Shown here in pieces: positions 24,986 through 33,353 of a stretch of 64,000 bases of DNA. The DNA lies in the NCBI GenBank assembly GCA_965206655.1, contig CBDBKC010000030.1:62001-126000 (forward strand), written 5' to 3'. The stretch comes from JAPPLB01 sp965206655. GTDB lineage: Bacteria; Acidobacteriota; Terriglobia; Bryobacterales; UBA6623. A program made the position numbers and the translations under genes. The notes beneath the pieces were generated by a model. The model made no database searches. It saw only the letters and a program-made list of their open reading frames with translations, and had not been told where the DNA came from. Position 1 is the first letter of the stretch, and every line of letters begins with the position of its first letter.

Positions 24986-26239
24986 ATGGCGGAAAACGTA
25001 GGCAATCGCTGGCGGTTTGTGGCCGCGGCGCTCGTGATGCAACTTTGTTTGGGCGTGCTCTACTCGTGGAGTGTGTTTCGGGGGCCGCTGGAGACCCTGC
25101 ATGAGTGGACGAGGGAAGAGAGCATCGCGCCTTATCGCTATTCGCTACTGTTCTTCACCGTTGCGATGGTCATCGCCGGGTTCTGGCAGGACAAGAAAGG
25201 GCCGCGTCTGGTGGGGAGTGTCGGCGGGCTGCTGCTGGGCGCTGGGTGTTTGCTCTCGGCCTGGATCGGCGATACCCCGGGTGGTTTGATCTTTGCTTAT
25301 GGCGTGCTTGGTGGCATGGGCGTCGGTTTCGCCTACGTGACCCCGATCGCGACCTGCGTGAAGTGGTTCCCTGACAAGCGTGGTTTGATCGTGGGCTTGG
25401 CGGTGATGGGATTTGGAGCGGGTTCACTGATCTTCGCGCCGTTGCTGGAATCGCTCATCGGGTTCGACGCGAGTGTGTTTGCCGAGACGATTCCGCGGAC
25501 GTTCGTGATCATGGCGGTGGTGTTTTTCGTGTTCGTGATTGGCGCCGCGCAAGTGTACCGCGTGCCTCCGGCCGGCTGGAAACCGGAGGGCTGGGATCCG
25601 CCGTCGACGGGAGGCGCGGCTTCGAAGCAAGACTACACGCCGGCCGAGATGCTCAAGACGTGGCAGTTCTATGCGCTTTGGGTCCTTTATGTGCTGGGCG
25701 CGTCGGTCGGGCTCGTCGCGATTGGGCAGGCGTCTCCGATTATTCGCGAGATGGCGGCGGAGGGCGCGGCCCTAACGGCCGGAACCGCCTTGGGCGTGAT
25801 GTCGGCCTTCAACGGGTTGGGGCGCCTCGGCTGGGGTGCGCTCTCTGACAAAATCGGGCGCAACATGACCACGCTGGCGATGTATGTCGTCTACATCATC
25901 GCTTGCTTGTTCTTACTGCGGACGGTCAGTGGATTCTGGCCGGTACTGATTGGCTTGTGCATGGTGGGATTCTCGTTTGGCGGCTACCTGGCGCTGCTGC
26001 CATCGTTTACCGCGGACTACTTTGGGTCTAAGAACGTCGGCGCGAACTATGGGTTGATGTTCACGGCTTATGGGCTGTCGGGGTATTTCGTTCCTGGTTA
26101 CTTCGCGGGCACGATGGATCAGGCGCGGGCGGCCGGTGATCTGGCGGGAGGATACAACCAGGTCTACGTGACGCTGGCCGTGTTTGCCGCGATTGGATTG
26201 GTACTGGCCTTGCTAGTTCGGAAACCTCAGGCGAATTGA
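24986..26239 (+). CDS. OFA-type major facilitator superfamily transporter
   Basis: The product is 417 residues with about 12 hydrophobic segments. The N-terminus FVAAALVMQLCLGVLYSWSV is typical of oxalate/formate antiporter-type MFS proteins. The cytoplasmic loop motif appears as GFWQDKKGPR near 65, and LSDKIGRN lies between the two halves near 287. An inner-membrane carrier for a small organic anion is likely; the substrate is not determinable. It ends 40 bases before a family-A palindrome that may terminate it. Confidence 0.88.
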   Translation: MAENVGNRWRFVAAALVMQLCLGVLYSWSVFRGPLETLHEWTREESIAPYRYSLLFFTVAMVIAGFWQDKKGPRLVGSVGGLLLGAGCLLSAWIGDTPGGLIFAYGVLGGMGVGFAYVTPIATCVKWFPDKRGLIVGLAVMGFGAGSLIFAPLLESLIGFDASVFAETIPRTFVIMAVVFFVFVIGAAQVYRVPPAGWKPEGWDPPSTGGAASKQDYTPAEMLKTWQFYALWVLYVLGASVGLVAIGQASPIIREMAAEGAALTAGTALGVMSAFNGLGRLGWGALSDKIGRNMTTLAMYVVYIIACLFLLRTVSGFWPVLIGLCMVGFSFGGYLALLPSFTADYFGSKNVGANYGLMFTAYGLSGYFVPGYFAGTMDQARAAGDLAGGYNQVYVTLAVFAAIGLVLALLVRKPQAN

Positions 26240-26278
26240 GGCCGGATTCCTGACGTTGGCAGCCCGACCGCCGGCTTA

Positions 26279-26334
26279 GGGGCTGTGAAAAAACTGGGAA
26301 AAAACTGGGACAGTCCCCGTTTTTTCACAGCCCC
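26279..26334. repeat. Palindromic interspersed repeat, family A, best preserved copy (also a likely two-way terminator)
   Basis: GGGGCTGTGAAAAAAC at the left and GTTTTTTCACAGCCCC at the right are exact complements, 16 bp. Between them is a nested GGGAC/GTCCC pair. It fills the gap between two convergent genes and abuts the stop codon at 26335. Relatives are at 3571, about 4453 and 46648. Confidence 0.85.
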
Positions 26335-26769
26335 TTAGTGGATCGGTGAGTAATCGGTTGCCCGCAGGAACACTGACTTTACTTCCTTGACGATCTTGCC
26401 GTCTTTCTCCGAGTCGGCACGGGCTTTCTTCCAGTCGGGGTCGACCCGGAAGGCATCCCATGCTTTTTCGCGTGCTTGTTTGTCTGGGTAGGCGAGGATG
26501 TAGACCAATGTGTTCGTAGAGTCAGGGCCTTCGGTCGGTGTCCAGTAGCCGATGAGGGACATACCGTGTTTGACGAAAATGTGATTCGTGTGATCGCGGA
26601 AACGGGCGTGAAGGGCATCGAGACGTCCTTCGTGAGTGGTGTAGGTGCGGATTTCGAAAAGTCGTTCCTGAGCGGCGGCGGTTGTCTGCATGATGAAGAT
26701 GACTCCTAGGAGAGCTAAACAGCTTGCCCGTGCAAGAAAGTTTCGGTTGCCTGAGGCGCGGGTGGTCAT
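26335..26769 (-). CDS. Exported NIPSNAP-family protein
   Basis: The product is 144 residues. A hydrophobic leader ends near TTAAAQ, and the NIPSNAP core follows: LFEIRTYTTHEGRLDALHARF, NHIFVKHGMSLIGYWTP and LVYILAYPDKQAREKAWDAF. The family forms ferredoxin-like alpha/beta barrels of uncertain function. Many Acidobacteriota and Planctomycetota paralogues are exported, as here. The stop codon directly touches a palindromic repeat. Confidence 0.88.
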   Translation of the reverse strand: MTTRASGNRNFLARASCLALLGVIFIMQTTAAAQERLFEIRTYTTHEGRLDALHARFRDHTNHIFVKHGMSLIGYWTPTEGPDSTNTLVYILAYPDKQAREKAWDAFRVDPDWKKARADSEKDGKIVKEVKSVFLRATDYSPIH

Positions 26770-26982
26770 ATGGGGGATCCTTGGATCTAACGGGGAATGG
26801 ATTGGTCATCAGTATAGATCGTTTCGGGCACCCCGCCGTGAGTTGGCGCTGCACGAAATCTACGCCTGCCGGAGGCTGCTCGGCTTTGTTTCGCGGAGAA
26901 GGGCGACCGATTTTGTTGCGTGAGATCGATATGCTAACATCAGCCTTACGTTGAGCATTGTTTGGGGGTTGCGGAGACTTAT

Positions 26983-27288
26983 ATGGCAGGTTCGAGGTTG
27001 TCTTGCTTCTGCCTTGGGGTTGGCGTAGGCGCGTCCGTTGGTTTGCTGCTGGCGCCCAAGACCGGCGAAGAATTGGTCGGCGATTTGCGTGAGCGGATTG
27101 GCGAAGGCCGCGGCTATTTGCGGGATCGCGGGACGGATCTACGGCAGCAGGCCGGGGAGATTGTAGAGCGAGGCCGCGGTACGGTTTCGACTCGGCGGGA
27201 GCAACTCCAGTCGGCGCTCGAAGCAGGGCGGCGCGCCTATCGTGAAGCCGCCGAAACGGACTGGGAGCCTGGCGGGGGTTCCGCATAG
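26983..27288 (+). CDS. YtxH-like membrane-anchored small protein
   Basis: The product is 101 residues from ATG 26983, which has GGAG at 26973-26976; an in-frame TTG at 26962 is less likely. One N-terminal membrane segment with the VGASVGLLLAPKTGEEL signature defines YtxH/gas-vesicle GvpP-like proteins. The rest is a charged amphipathic helix (LRERIGEGRGYLRDRGTDLR). Such proteins are often stress-related; the function is unknown. It pairs with the next gene, another membrane-plus-coiled-coil protein, 19 bases downstream. Confidence 0.75.
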   Translation: MAGSRLSCFCLGVGVGASVGLLLAPKTGEELVGDLRERIGEGRGYLRDRGTDLRQQAGEIVERGRGTVSTRREQLQSALEAGRRAYREAAETDWEPGGGSA

Positions 27289-27307
27289 ACGATAAAGGAC
27301 CGGCCGG

Positions 27308-27817
27308 ATGCAGAACGAGACGCAGTTGCTTCAGATCATGACCATATTCACGGGGGTTGCGGCCGTCGCCCTGGTCATCCAGATGGCTGCGCTGGTCGGC
27401 GTCTGGTTTTCAATCAAGAAGGCCCGCGAACGCGTTTCTGAGTTCCTGGACCGCTGCGAGCCTCTCGCCGACACCGCCCAAAAGACGTTGGACGACGTGC
27501 GGCGTGAATCGAATGAGATCCTCAAGCAGGTCCGTGAAATCACGACCTTGGCGAAAACTCAGGTAGAGAAGGCAGACCAAACTCTGGAAGAGATCTCGAA
27601 GACAACCCAACTGCAGGCGCAACGAGTGGACCAGACGATCCAGGCGCTGCTGGAGCGCGTGCAAGAGTCAGCCGCGGCCTTGCAGCAAGCCGTACTGGCG
27701 CCGATCAAGCAGATTCGAGCGGTTGGAATGGGCATCGCGGCCATGATTGATGCGCTCAGCGGCCGCGGCCCGGCCCCGGTTGACCGCGCGACTCAGGATG
27801 AAGAGATGTTCATCTAA
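27308..27817 (+). CDS. Membrane-anchored coiled-coil protein (DUF948-like)
   Basis: The product is 169 residues. One transmembrane segment (about 13-35, VAAVALVIQMAALVGVWF) is followed by roughly 90 residues of predicted coiled coil (ADTAQKTLDDVRRESNEILK, then QVEKADQTLEEISKTTQLQA). This layout matches DUF948 proteins, which are often encoded next to YtxH proteins, as here. It is likely a structural or stress membrane protein. Confidence 0.65.
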   Translation: MQNETQLLQIMTIFTGVAAVALVIQMAALVGVWFSIKKARERVSEFLDRCEPLADTAQKTLDDVRRESNEILKQVREITTLAKTQVEKADQTLEEISKTTQLQAQRVDQTIQALLERVQESAAALQQAVLAPIKQIRAVGMGIAAMIDALSGRGPAPVDRATQDEEMFI

Positions 27818-27895
27818 CCTTCGGCGAAGCGCGAACTCAATCACACATTCGTTTGTGAGTAGGCCGTTTATGGGTAAGGGGGAGATGATTCAATC

Positions 27896-29020
27896 ATGTC
27901 CGTGCGCGTAGCACTGTTCGGAACCAAGTTCATGGGCAAGGCGCATAGTCAGGCCTATCGCAGTGTCAATATGTTCTTCCCGAAGGCGCCGCGGGTCGAA
28001 ATGAAAGTGATCGTCGGGCGCGACCCGAAGCAGACCAAGGAAGCAGCCCGGCTCTATGGATGGGACGAGGCCTCAACGGACTGGAAAGCCGTGATGCACC
28101 GAGACGATATCGATGCGGTCGATATCTGCACGCCCGGCGATTGGCATGAACCGATGGTGATCGAAGCGGCGAAAGCCAAAAAACATATCGTCTGCGAAAA
28201 GCCGCTGGGGAACACACTCAAAGAAGCGAAGCGCATGACCGCCGCGGCGGCGAAGGCGGGCGTACGCCATTTCCTGATGCACAACTATCGGCGGGCCCCG
28301 GCGGTGGCGCTCGCGAAGAAGATGATCGATGACGGCCGGATCGGGCGCATCTTTCACTTCCGCGCCCGTTATCTGCAGGATTGGGCGATGTCGCCGAAAT
28401 TGCAGATGCTTTGGCGCTTCGACAAACAGCGGGCCGGCTCGGGAGCGTTGGGCGACCTCGGTTCGCACATTATCGACTTGGCGCATTATCTATGCGGTGA
28501 CATCACCGACGTTTCCGCCGCCATGGAGACGTACATCAACGAGCGCCCAGCCGGCCCCCGGTCGCGCAAGAAGCAAGCCGTCACTGTCGACGACGCGGTG
28601 GTGATGTGTACCCGGTTCGCGAACGGGGCCATCGGTACCCTCGAGGCGACTCGCTTCGCGCTAGGGCGTAAGAATCACAATGCGTTTGAGGTCAACGGTA
28701 GTCGAGGCTCGCTGGTGTTTGATCTCGAGAACCTCAACAATCTGGATTTTTGCTCAGCGGATGACAAGCCCGATGCGCAGGGATTCCACCGGATCATTGC
28801 TTGCTCGAAGGGTGTTCATCCTTACGCCGACCACTGGTGGGCGGACGGACATATTCTCGGCTACGAGCACACGTTTACGCACAGCGTGAACGACTTCTTG
28901 ATGGCGTTGGAGTCGGGCCGCGAGGTTCATCCGAATTTCGAAGATGGGTTGCACAACCAGAAGGTTTTGCATGCCGTCGAGAAAGCCGCGCGCTCGCGCC
29001 GTTGGGAGAAAGTCGGCTGA
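27896..29020 (+). CDS. Gfo/Idh/MocA-family oxidoreductase (cytoplasmic)
   Basis: The product is 374 residues without a signal peptide. The N-terminal Rossmann part begins VRVALFGTKFMGKAHSQAY. Next come VDICTPGDWHEPMVIEAAKA, CEKPLGNTLKEAK (EKP lysine) and SGALGDLGSHIIDLAHYLCG in the substrate domain. It is likely an NAD(P)-dependent sugar or inositol dehydrogenase. The downstream PHP-family gene starts two bases after its stop, so the two are translationally linked, and a solute symporter and a sialidase-like gene follow. Confidence 0.92.
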   Translation: MSVRVALFGTKFMGKAHSQAYRSVNMFFPKAPRVEMKVIVGRDPKQTKEAARLYGWDEASTDWKAVMHRDDIDAVDICTPGDWHEPMVIEAAKAKKHIVCEKPLGNTLKEAKRMTAAAAKAGVRHFLMHNYRRAPAVALAKKMIDDGRIGRIFHFRARYLQDWAMSPKLQMLWRFDKQRAGSGALGDLGSHIIDLAHYLCGDITDVSAAMETYINERPAGPRSRKKQAVTVDDAVVMCTRFANGAIGTLEATRFALGRKNHNAFEVNGSRGSLVFDLENLNNLDFCSADDKPDAQGFHRIIACSKGVHPYADHWWADGHILGYEHTFTHSVNDFLMALESGREVHPNFEDGLHNQKVLHAVEKAARSRRWEKVG

Positions 29021-29021
29021 A

Positions 29022-29780
29022 TTGATCGACCTTCACAGCCACGTTCTACCGGGTCTCGACGACGGGGCGCCGGACGAGGCGACGGCGATTGCGATGTGCC
29101 GTGCGGCCGCTGAGTCGGGAACGACCGACCTCGTACTTACTCCCCATTGCAATAACCGTTACCCGTTCGACTCTGAACGCGCGGAGGAGGCTCGCCAGGA
29201 GCTTCAAACAGCGGTCGGCGGGCTGATCAACTTGCACCGAGGCTGTGACCTGTACCTGAGCATGCAGAACATCGAGGCGGCGCTGTCCGACTCGGCGCGG
29301 TTCACAATCAACGGCCATAACTATTTACTTGTTGAGTTCTCCGATGAGTTGCTCTTTCAAGGAACGGCGGAAGTTTTTGAGCGTTTTCGGAGCGTCGGGA
29401 TTGTGCCGGTGATCACGCACCCGGAGAGGAACCGGCACCTCCGGCGGAACTTGCGGCGGCTGGCGCGGTGGATCCAACGCGGCTGTTTGATCCAGGTCAC
29501 CGCGCAATCCCTGCAGGGGCAGTTTGGCGAAAGAGCGCAAGAGGCCGCTGTCCGGATGATGGACGCTCGGCTCGTTCATTTCATCGCTTCGGATGGGCAC
29601 AACTTAGATGGACGGCCGCCGGTGTTGATGAGTGCCTACGAGTTCGTCGCGGATCGTTGGGGCGACCAGGAGGCCGACCGCTTATTCATCGACAATCCGT
29701 GGGCGGCTCTTTGGGGCGATCCCATCAAATCGCCGAGGTCCCAACTCAAGCGGCGTCTTGGGCTTTCGTTTTTCGGTTAG
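29022..29780 (+). CDS. PHP-domain phosphatase of the CpsB/YwqE (capsule-type tyrosine phosphatase) family
   Basis: The product is 252 residues from TTG 29022, chosen because GGGAGA lies at 29004-29009 and the conserved N-terminus IDLHSHVLPGLDDG follows at once. Metal-binding motifs are DLHSH, LTPHCNNRYP, VITHPERNRHL and FIASDGHNLDGRPP. The family dephosphorylates tyrosine on polysaccharide-assembly kinases (BY-kinases), regulating capsule or EPS export. No BY-kinase or Wza/Wzc gene is in the window, so the partner is elsewhere. It is coupled to the preceding oxidoreductase. Confidence 0.88.
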   Translation: MIDLHSHVLPGLDDGAPDEATAIAMCRAAAESGTTDLVLTPHCNNRYPFDSERAEEARQELQTAVGGLINLHRGCDLYLSMQNIEAALSDSARFTINGHNYLLVEFSDELLFQGTAEVFERFRSVGIVPVITHPERNRHLRRNLRRLARWIQRGCLIQVTAQSLQGQFGERAQEAAVRMMDARLVHFIASDGHNLDGRPPVLMSAYEFVADRWGDQEADRLFIDNPWAALWGDPIKSPRSQLKRRLGLSFFG

Positions 29781-29843
29781 TCTGCTGAACGGAGCGAATC
29801 TCCCGAGCACGTTCAGAGTGAGCTAGAATCTCAGCTTCACCTG

Positions 29844-31373
29844 ATGGGGCTGACAACTCTCGATTTCGTCGTCATCATCGCCTACCTTGCGGGTATGGCC
29901 GGCGTCGGACTGTACTTTGCCCGACGCCAGACTTCGCGGGATGAGTATTTTCTCGGAGGACGGCGCACGCACTGGATCCTTGCCGGTGGCAGCATCCTCG
30001 CGACATTGCTGTCCAGCATCAGTTACCTCAGCCTGCCGGGCGAGATGATCCGGTATGGGTTCGGGTTCTTCGCGGGCGTGCTCTCCGTTCCGCTGGTGGT
30101 TCCTTTGATGAGCTACACCCTGCTGCCGGCCATCAAGCGGCTGCCGATCACGAGCATTTACGAATACCTCGAGCGCCGTTTCGATGCTCAGGTCCGAACA
30201 CTGACCGGCTCAATTTTCCTATTCCGAACCCTGCTCTGGATGGGATTGATCATCTACACGGCGAGTTTTGCCATGGTCGAAGTCACGGGCTGGAACATCT
30301 ATCTGACAATCCTCATCATTGGAGTGATTACGACCTTCTACACTAGTGCGGGCGGCTTGCAGACCGTCATCTGGACGGATAATTTCCAGTTGCTGATCCT
30401 GTTCGGCGGCGCCATCGCCATTCCGGTGTTCATTGGCGTCTCTCTGGGCGCGGGGCCGCTCGCCTGGTGGGACTCGTTTTCCCAGGCGGGACGCGGAGAG
30501 ATTCAAGCGTTTAGTTGGGACCCGATGGTTCGTATCACTCTCGTCGGTGCGTTGCTCAGTCAGTTCTTCTGGAACGTCTGCACGCAAGGCTCTGATCAGG
30601 TGGCGGTGCAACGCTTGCTGAGTACACCGTCGTTGAAGGAGGCGCGTCGTTCGCTCTGGATGTATGCGATTGCCAACGTAACGTTGCTGTTCTTCCTTGC
30701 GATCTGTGGCCTTGCGTTGTTCGCCTACTATGCGGCGGAGTCGGGGCTGGCGATGCAGGAATTTCAGGAACAGGTCGCGCCGGAAGCCGACAAGCTGATG
30801 CCGCGGTTTATCGTTCAGGTGCTTCCGTCAGGCGTATCGGGCCTGCTCGTAGCGGCTTTGCTGGCGGCGGCGATGTCCAGTTTGAGTTCGGGGATCAATT
30901 CGATATCAAGCGTGATCAGTAGTGATTTCATGAAGCGCTCCGGAGCGGGCGTCGGCGACTCGTTGTGGTTTGACCGTTTCAGCGGCGTAGCAGCCGGGTT
31001 CGCGGGCGTCGCGATGGCGTGTCTGATCACCCTGGCGATGGAGACGTCGGACTGGAATCTTGTCGAACTGACCGGGCGCGTCAATCACATTTTCGTGGGG
31101 CCGATCGGAGTCCTATTCTTCGCCGGCATTCTGTTTCGCGGGGCAGGGAAGACCGCGGGCTTGGCGGGATTCACCGCCGGCACGGCGATCAGTCTCTATA
31201 TCTGCTTTGGGCGCGAATGGTTTGGCTTGGAGCAGAGTGTGTCGTTTCTGTGGGTCGTGCCGGCCTCGTTTGTCGGCGGGCTTGTTACGGCACAGCTCGT
31301 TAGTTTGGTCGCGCCGCCGCCGCCGACGGAGAAAACGCGGGGATTGACTCTGCCGACCGGTGAGGATTCGTAG
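29844..31373 (+). CDS. Sodium:solute symporter (SSS family)
   Basis: The product is 509 residues with about 13 membrane segments. FLGGRRTHWILAGGSILATL near 36-55 and SYLSLPGEMIRYGFGF are typical of sodium-coupled SSS transporters. YTASGGLQTVIWTD-like sequence (YTSAGGLQTVIWTDNFQ) near 168 and AAMSSLSSGINSISSV near 343 are further family marks; the latter contributes to the sodium site. The substrate is likely a sugar or sialic-acid-like compound, because the sialidase-like gene overlaps its stop codon by one base. Confidence 0.92.
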   Translation: MGLTTLDFVVIIAYLAGMAGVGLYFARRQTSRDEYFLGGRRTHWILAGGSILATLLSSISYLSLPGEMIRYGFGFFAGVLSVPLVVPLMSYTLLPAIKRLPITSIYEYLERRFDAQVRTLTGSIFLFRTLLWMGLIIYTASFAMVEVTGWNIYLTILIIGVITTFYTSAGGLQTVIWTDNFQLLILFGGAIAIPVFIGVSLGAGPLAWWDSFSQAGRGEIQAFSWDPMVRITLVGALLSQFFWNVCTQGSDQVAVQRLLSTPSLKEARRSLWMYAIANVTLLFFLAICGLALFAYYAAESGLAMQEFQEQVAPEADKLMPRFIVQVLPSGVSGLLVAALLAAAMSSLSSGINSISSVISSDFMKRSGAGVGDSLWFDRFSGVAAGFAGVAMACLITLAMETSDWNLVELTGRVNHIFVGPIGVLFFAGILFRGAGKTAGLAGFTAGTAISLYICFGREWFGLEQSVSFLWVVPASFVGGLVTAQLVSLVAPPPPTEKTRGLTLPTGEDS

Positions 31374-32488
31374 TGGCGGAGATCCGATACATCGAGGGGG
31401 GTGTCTTGTATGAGAACCCCAGACCTCACGTGGTTAGCCGTCATGGCTATTTTCCCGGGTTGGCAAGACTCCCTTCGGGTGACTTGCTTGCCACGTTGAT
31501 GATTGCCTCGGCATTTGAAGCGGCCGATGGGACTACCTACGTCGCTCGCTCGAATGACCAGGGCCGCACGTGGGTACCGGAGGGTCCGCTGTACGACCAG
31601 TCGGCGATGGCGGCGCCGATGAGCGACTGCATGAAGCCGGCGGTGTTGGCCGATGGTTCATTGATCGGCATGGGATACCGCTTCGAGCGGCGTGACCCGG
31701 AAGAGGGAATCAGCATCCCGGAGACGGGCGGGATTCTGCCCGGCGACGACATCGTTTCGTTTTCGAGCGATGAGGGACGGACGTGGTCGATTCCCGAAAC
31801 CGTTCCGAGGAACCGTCCCGAGTTGGTTGAGTTGTCGGGGCCGCCGGTGGCATTGCGTTCGGGCGATGTCGTGGCGGTGGGGGCGTTGTACAGGATGGCC
31901 GATGGTTCCAACCCCTCCGGGCAGATCGGCGTGTTGTTTCGAAGCCGGGATCAGGGCCGGACCTGGGACGATAGTACGGTATTTTTCCGGACCGACGAAG
32001 GGAATCTCTCGCCTTTTGAGCCTCGGCTTTGCGAGATGCAGGATGGCCGGTTGGTGGCGCTGGTGTGGGCTTACGACCAAGCGGCGGACCGGCATCACGC
32101 GAATCATGTGGTTGTGTCCCACGATGATGGAATGACATGGTCGGAGCCGATTGATAGCGGCGTGATGGGGCAGGCTTCGAATTTGACGTGGCTCGATGGC
32201 GACCGCCTGCTGACGATTCATGCTCATCGCGGCGATGAGGTCGGAATCTTCGTTCGCGTCGTGGACTTCGCTAAGGACCAATGGCGGGTTTTGACCGAGC
32301 GGGCGATTTACGGGGCCGGTATCGGGGCACAGACGAAGGCAGGGCAGAGCGCGGCCCAGATGTTCAAGTCCCTACGATTCGGACAGCCGTCGTTGTTGCG
32401 GCTGGGGGAAGACGAATTCCTGGCGGCTCACTGGTGTGTCGAGGAGGGGCAGGGTAAGATCAGGCTGCACCGGATTCAAGTGCGTTGA
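31373..32488 (+). CDS. Sialidase/BNR-repeat family protein
   Basis: The product is 371 residues. Asp-box (BNR) motifs SNDQGRTW, SSDEGRTW, SRDQGRTW and SHDDGMTW mark a six-bladed beta-propeller of the sialidase superfamily. The GTG start overlaps the TAG of the symporter gene by one base, so translation is coupled. No signal peptide is seen, unlike the related lipoprotein at 61140-62231. It may be an exo-sialidase or another glycosidase; the catalytic triad cannot be assigned with confidence from sequence alone. Confidence 0.85.
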   Translation: MAEIRYIEGGVLYENPRPHVVSRHGYFPGLARLPSGDLLATLMIASAFEAADGTTYVARSNDQGRTWVPEGPLYDQSAMAAPMSDCMKPAVLADGSLIGMGYRFERRDPEEGISIPETGGILPGDDIVSFSSDEGRTWSIPETVPRNRPELVELSGPPVALRSGDVVAVGALYRMADGSNPSGQIGVLFRSRDQGRTWDDSTVFFRTDEGNLSPFEPRLCEMQDGRLVALVWAYDQAADRHHANHVVVSHDDGMTWSEPIDSGVMGQASNLTWLDGDRLLTIHAHRGDEVGIFVRVVDFAKDQWRVLTERAIYGAGIGAQTKAGQSAAQMFKSLRFGQPSLLRLGEDEFLAAHWCVEEGQGKIRLHRIQVR

Positions 32489-32518
32489 GTCCGCCTCACC
32501 GGCCTGTCACGCCGACCT

Positions 32519-32546
32519 TGCCCGCTCCAAGAGCATCCAGTAAACT
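32519..32546 (+). promoter_or_regulatory. Possible promoter of the tRNA-His gene
   Basis: TTGCCC (32519-32524) and TAAACT (32541-32546) are separated by 16 bases. Transcription would start about 12 bases before the tRNA. Confidence 0.4.
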
Positions 32547-32563
32547 GCGGTGTAGTACTAAGT

Positions 32564-32640
32564 GCTGGCGTAGCTCAGTCGGTTAGAGCGCCTGATTGTG
32601 GATCAGGAGGTCGTTGGTTCGATTCCGACCGCCAGTACCA
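32564..32640 (+). tRNA. tRNA-His (anticodon GTG), atypical acceptor end
   Basis: The cloverleaf is complete. The acceptor GCTGGCG (32564-32570) pairs with CGCCAGT (32630-32636). The D arm lies at 32573-32589. The anticodon stem CCTGA/TCAGG has loop TTGTGGA with anticodon GTG at 32598-32600. The T arm GTTGG-TTCGATT-CCGAC is at 32613-32629, and CCA is encoded at 32638-32640. Base 73 is A (32637), the 1:72 pair is G:U, and the base before position 1 is T. Nearly all bacteria encode G at -1 and C at 73 in tRNA-His. This form matches the A73/U72 type described for Caulobacter, which is charged by a divergent HisRS. Confidence 0.95.
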
Positions 32641-32825
32641 TTCTTCCAACAGAATCCATTGTTCGGTCCTGGTGGACCCCGATCAACCCGTGCCCCGGGC
32701 GTGTCAATGGTTGGATTACTCCGCCTCGGCTCGCTTCGATGGTGGCCGAAGACTTGCGGGAAACGTGATGCCTATCGAAGGAAAGCCGCGCGGACCACAA
32801 AACCGGCGTCCGCCCTCCGGATTTC

Positions 32826-33083
32826 CTATTTCCCCCCACTGTCGTCGAACACAAACCGGTGTCCCGAACGAGACTTGAAGAACCGGAAGTCGTTCTTCTG
32901 CGTCGCGGAATCGCCCTCCTCGGTCGCCATCACATCGATCGCTGACTCTTGTCTCTTTGGAGACAGATCACTCGAGGTGGCGTCTGCTCCGCCCGAGAGC
33001 TCCGCTAGGTCCTCGGTGGAAAGCTCCGACGGTTCCTCTTGCTTCTGAGACTCGGCATCATCCCTGTTGATTGGTTCGGACAT
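32826..33083 (-). CDS. Small protein with a GG-type leader motif and a gp5/VgrG-like tail
   Basis: The product is 85 residues. GGAGG at 33090-33094, eight bases ahead of the ATG, is an excellent ribosome binding site, so the gene looks real. The first 32 residues are acidic and end in ELSTEDLAELSGG. That resembles the double-glycine leaders of peptides handled by C39 peptidase transporters (LSxEEL-x-xGG). The C-terminal part ends FFKSRSGHRFVFDDSGGK, like a strand motif in phage gp5/VgrG spike proteins (SGHxxxFDD). No transporter or modification gene lies within several kb. It could be a secreted peptide precursor, or an unrelated small acidic protein. Confidence 0.55.
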   Translation of the reverse strand: MSEPINRDDAESQKQEEPSELSTEDLAELSGGADATSSDLSPKRQESAIDVMATEEGDSATQKNDFRFFKSRSGHRFVFDDSGGK

Positions 33084-33353
33084 GGCATACCTCCGCGTCG
33101 GCGGCTGCCGCGTTTGACCTTTGCGCCATGATAGTATACACGGGCGGAATTGACTACGGGCATGGTCATACGCTCAGGAGATCGCGAACCTGCGGAGGCC
33201 CGGCGCCCCGGCGGCATCACAGGCTCAACCCACTCCCTGGCGGTCGGGGCTCCTCGGGTGCTGCTTTGTGGCGTCGACGGCCCTCCTTGTGAGGGTGACG
33301 TTGCGAGTTGACGCCGCGTCGCCGCTGTCGGACAATCGAATCCGGAGTGGGCA

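Noticed and set aside
23716..25104. 462-codon rightward frame opposite the exported oxidoreductase gene
   Set aside because: It is the antisense of a clearly recognised Gfo/Idh/MocA gene and has a Val/Gly/Asp-rich composition typical of antisense frames.
32564..33083. Phage or genomic-island attachment site at the tRNA
   Set aside because: No integrase gene lies nearby and I saw no repeat of the tRNA 3' end downstream.
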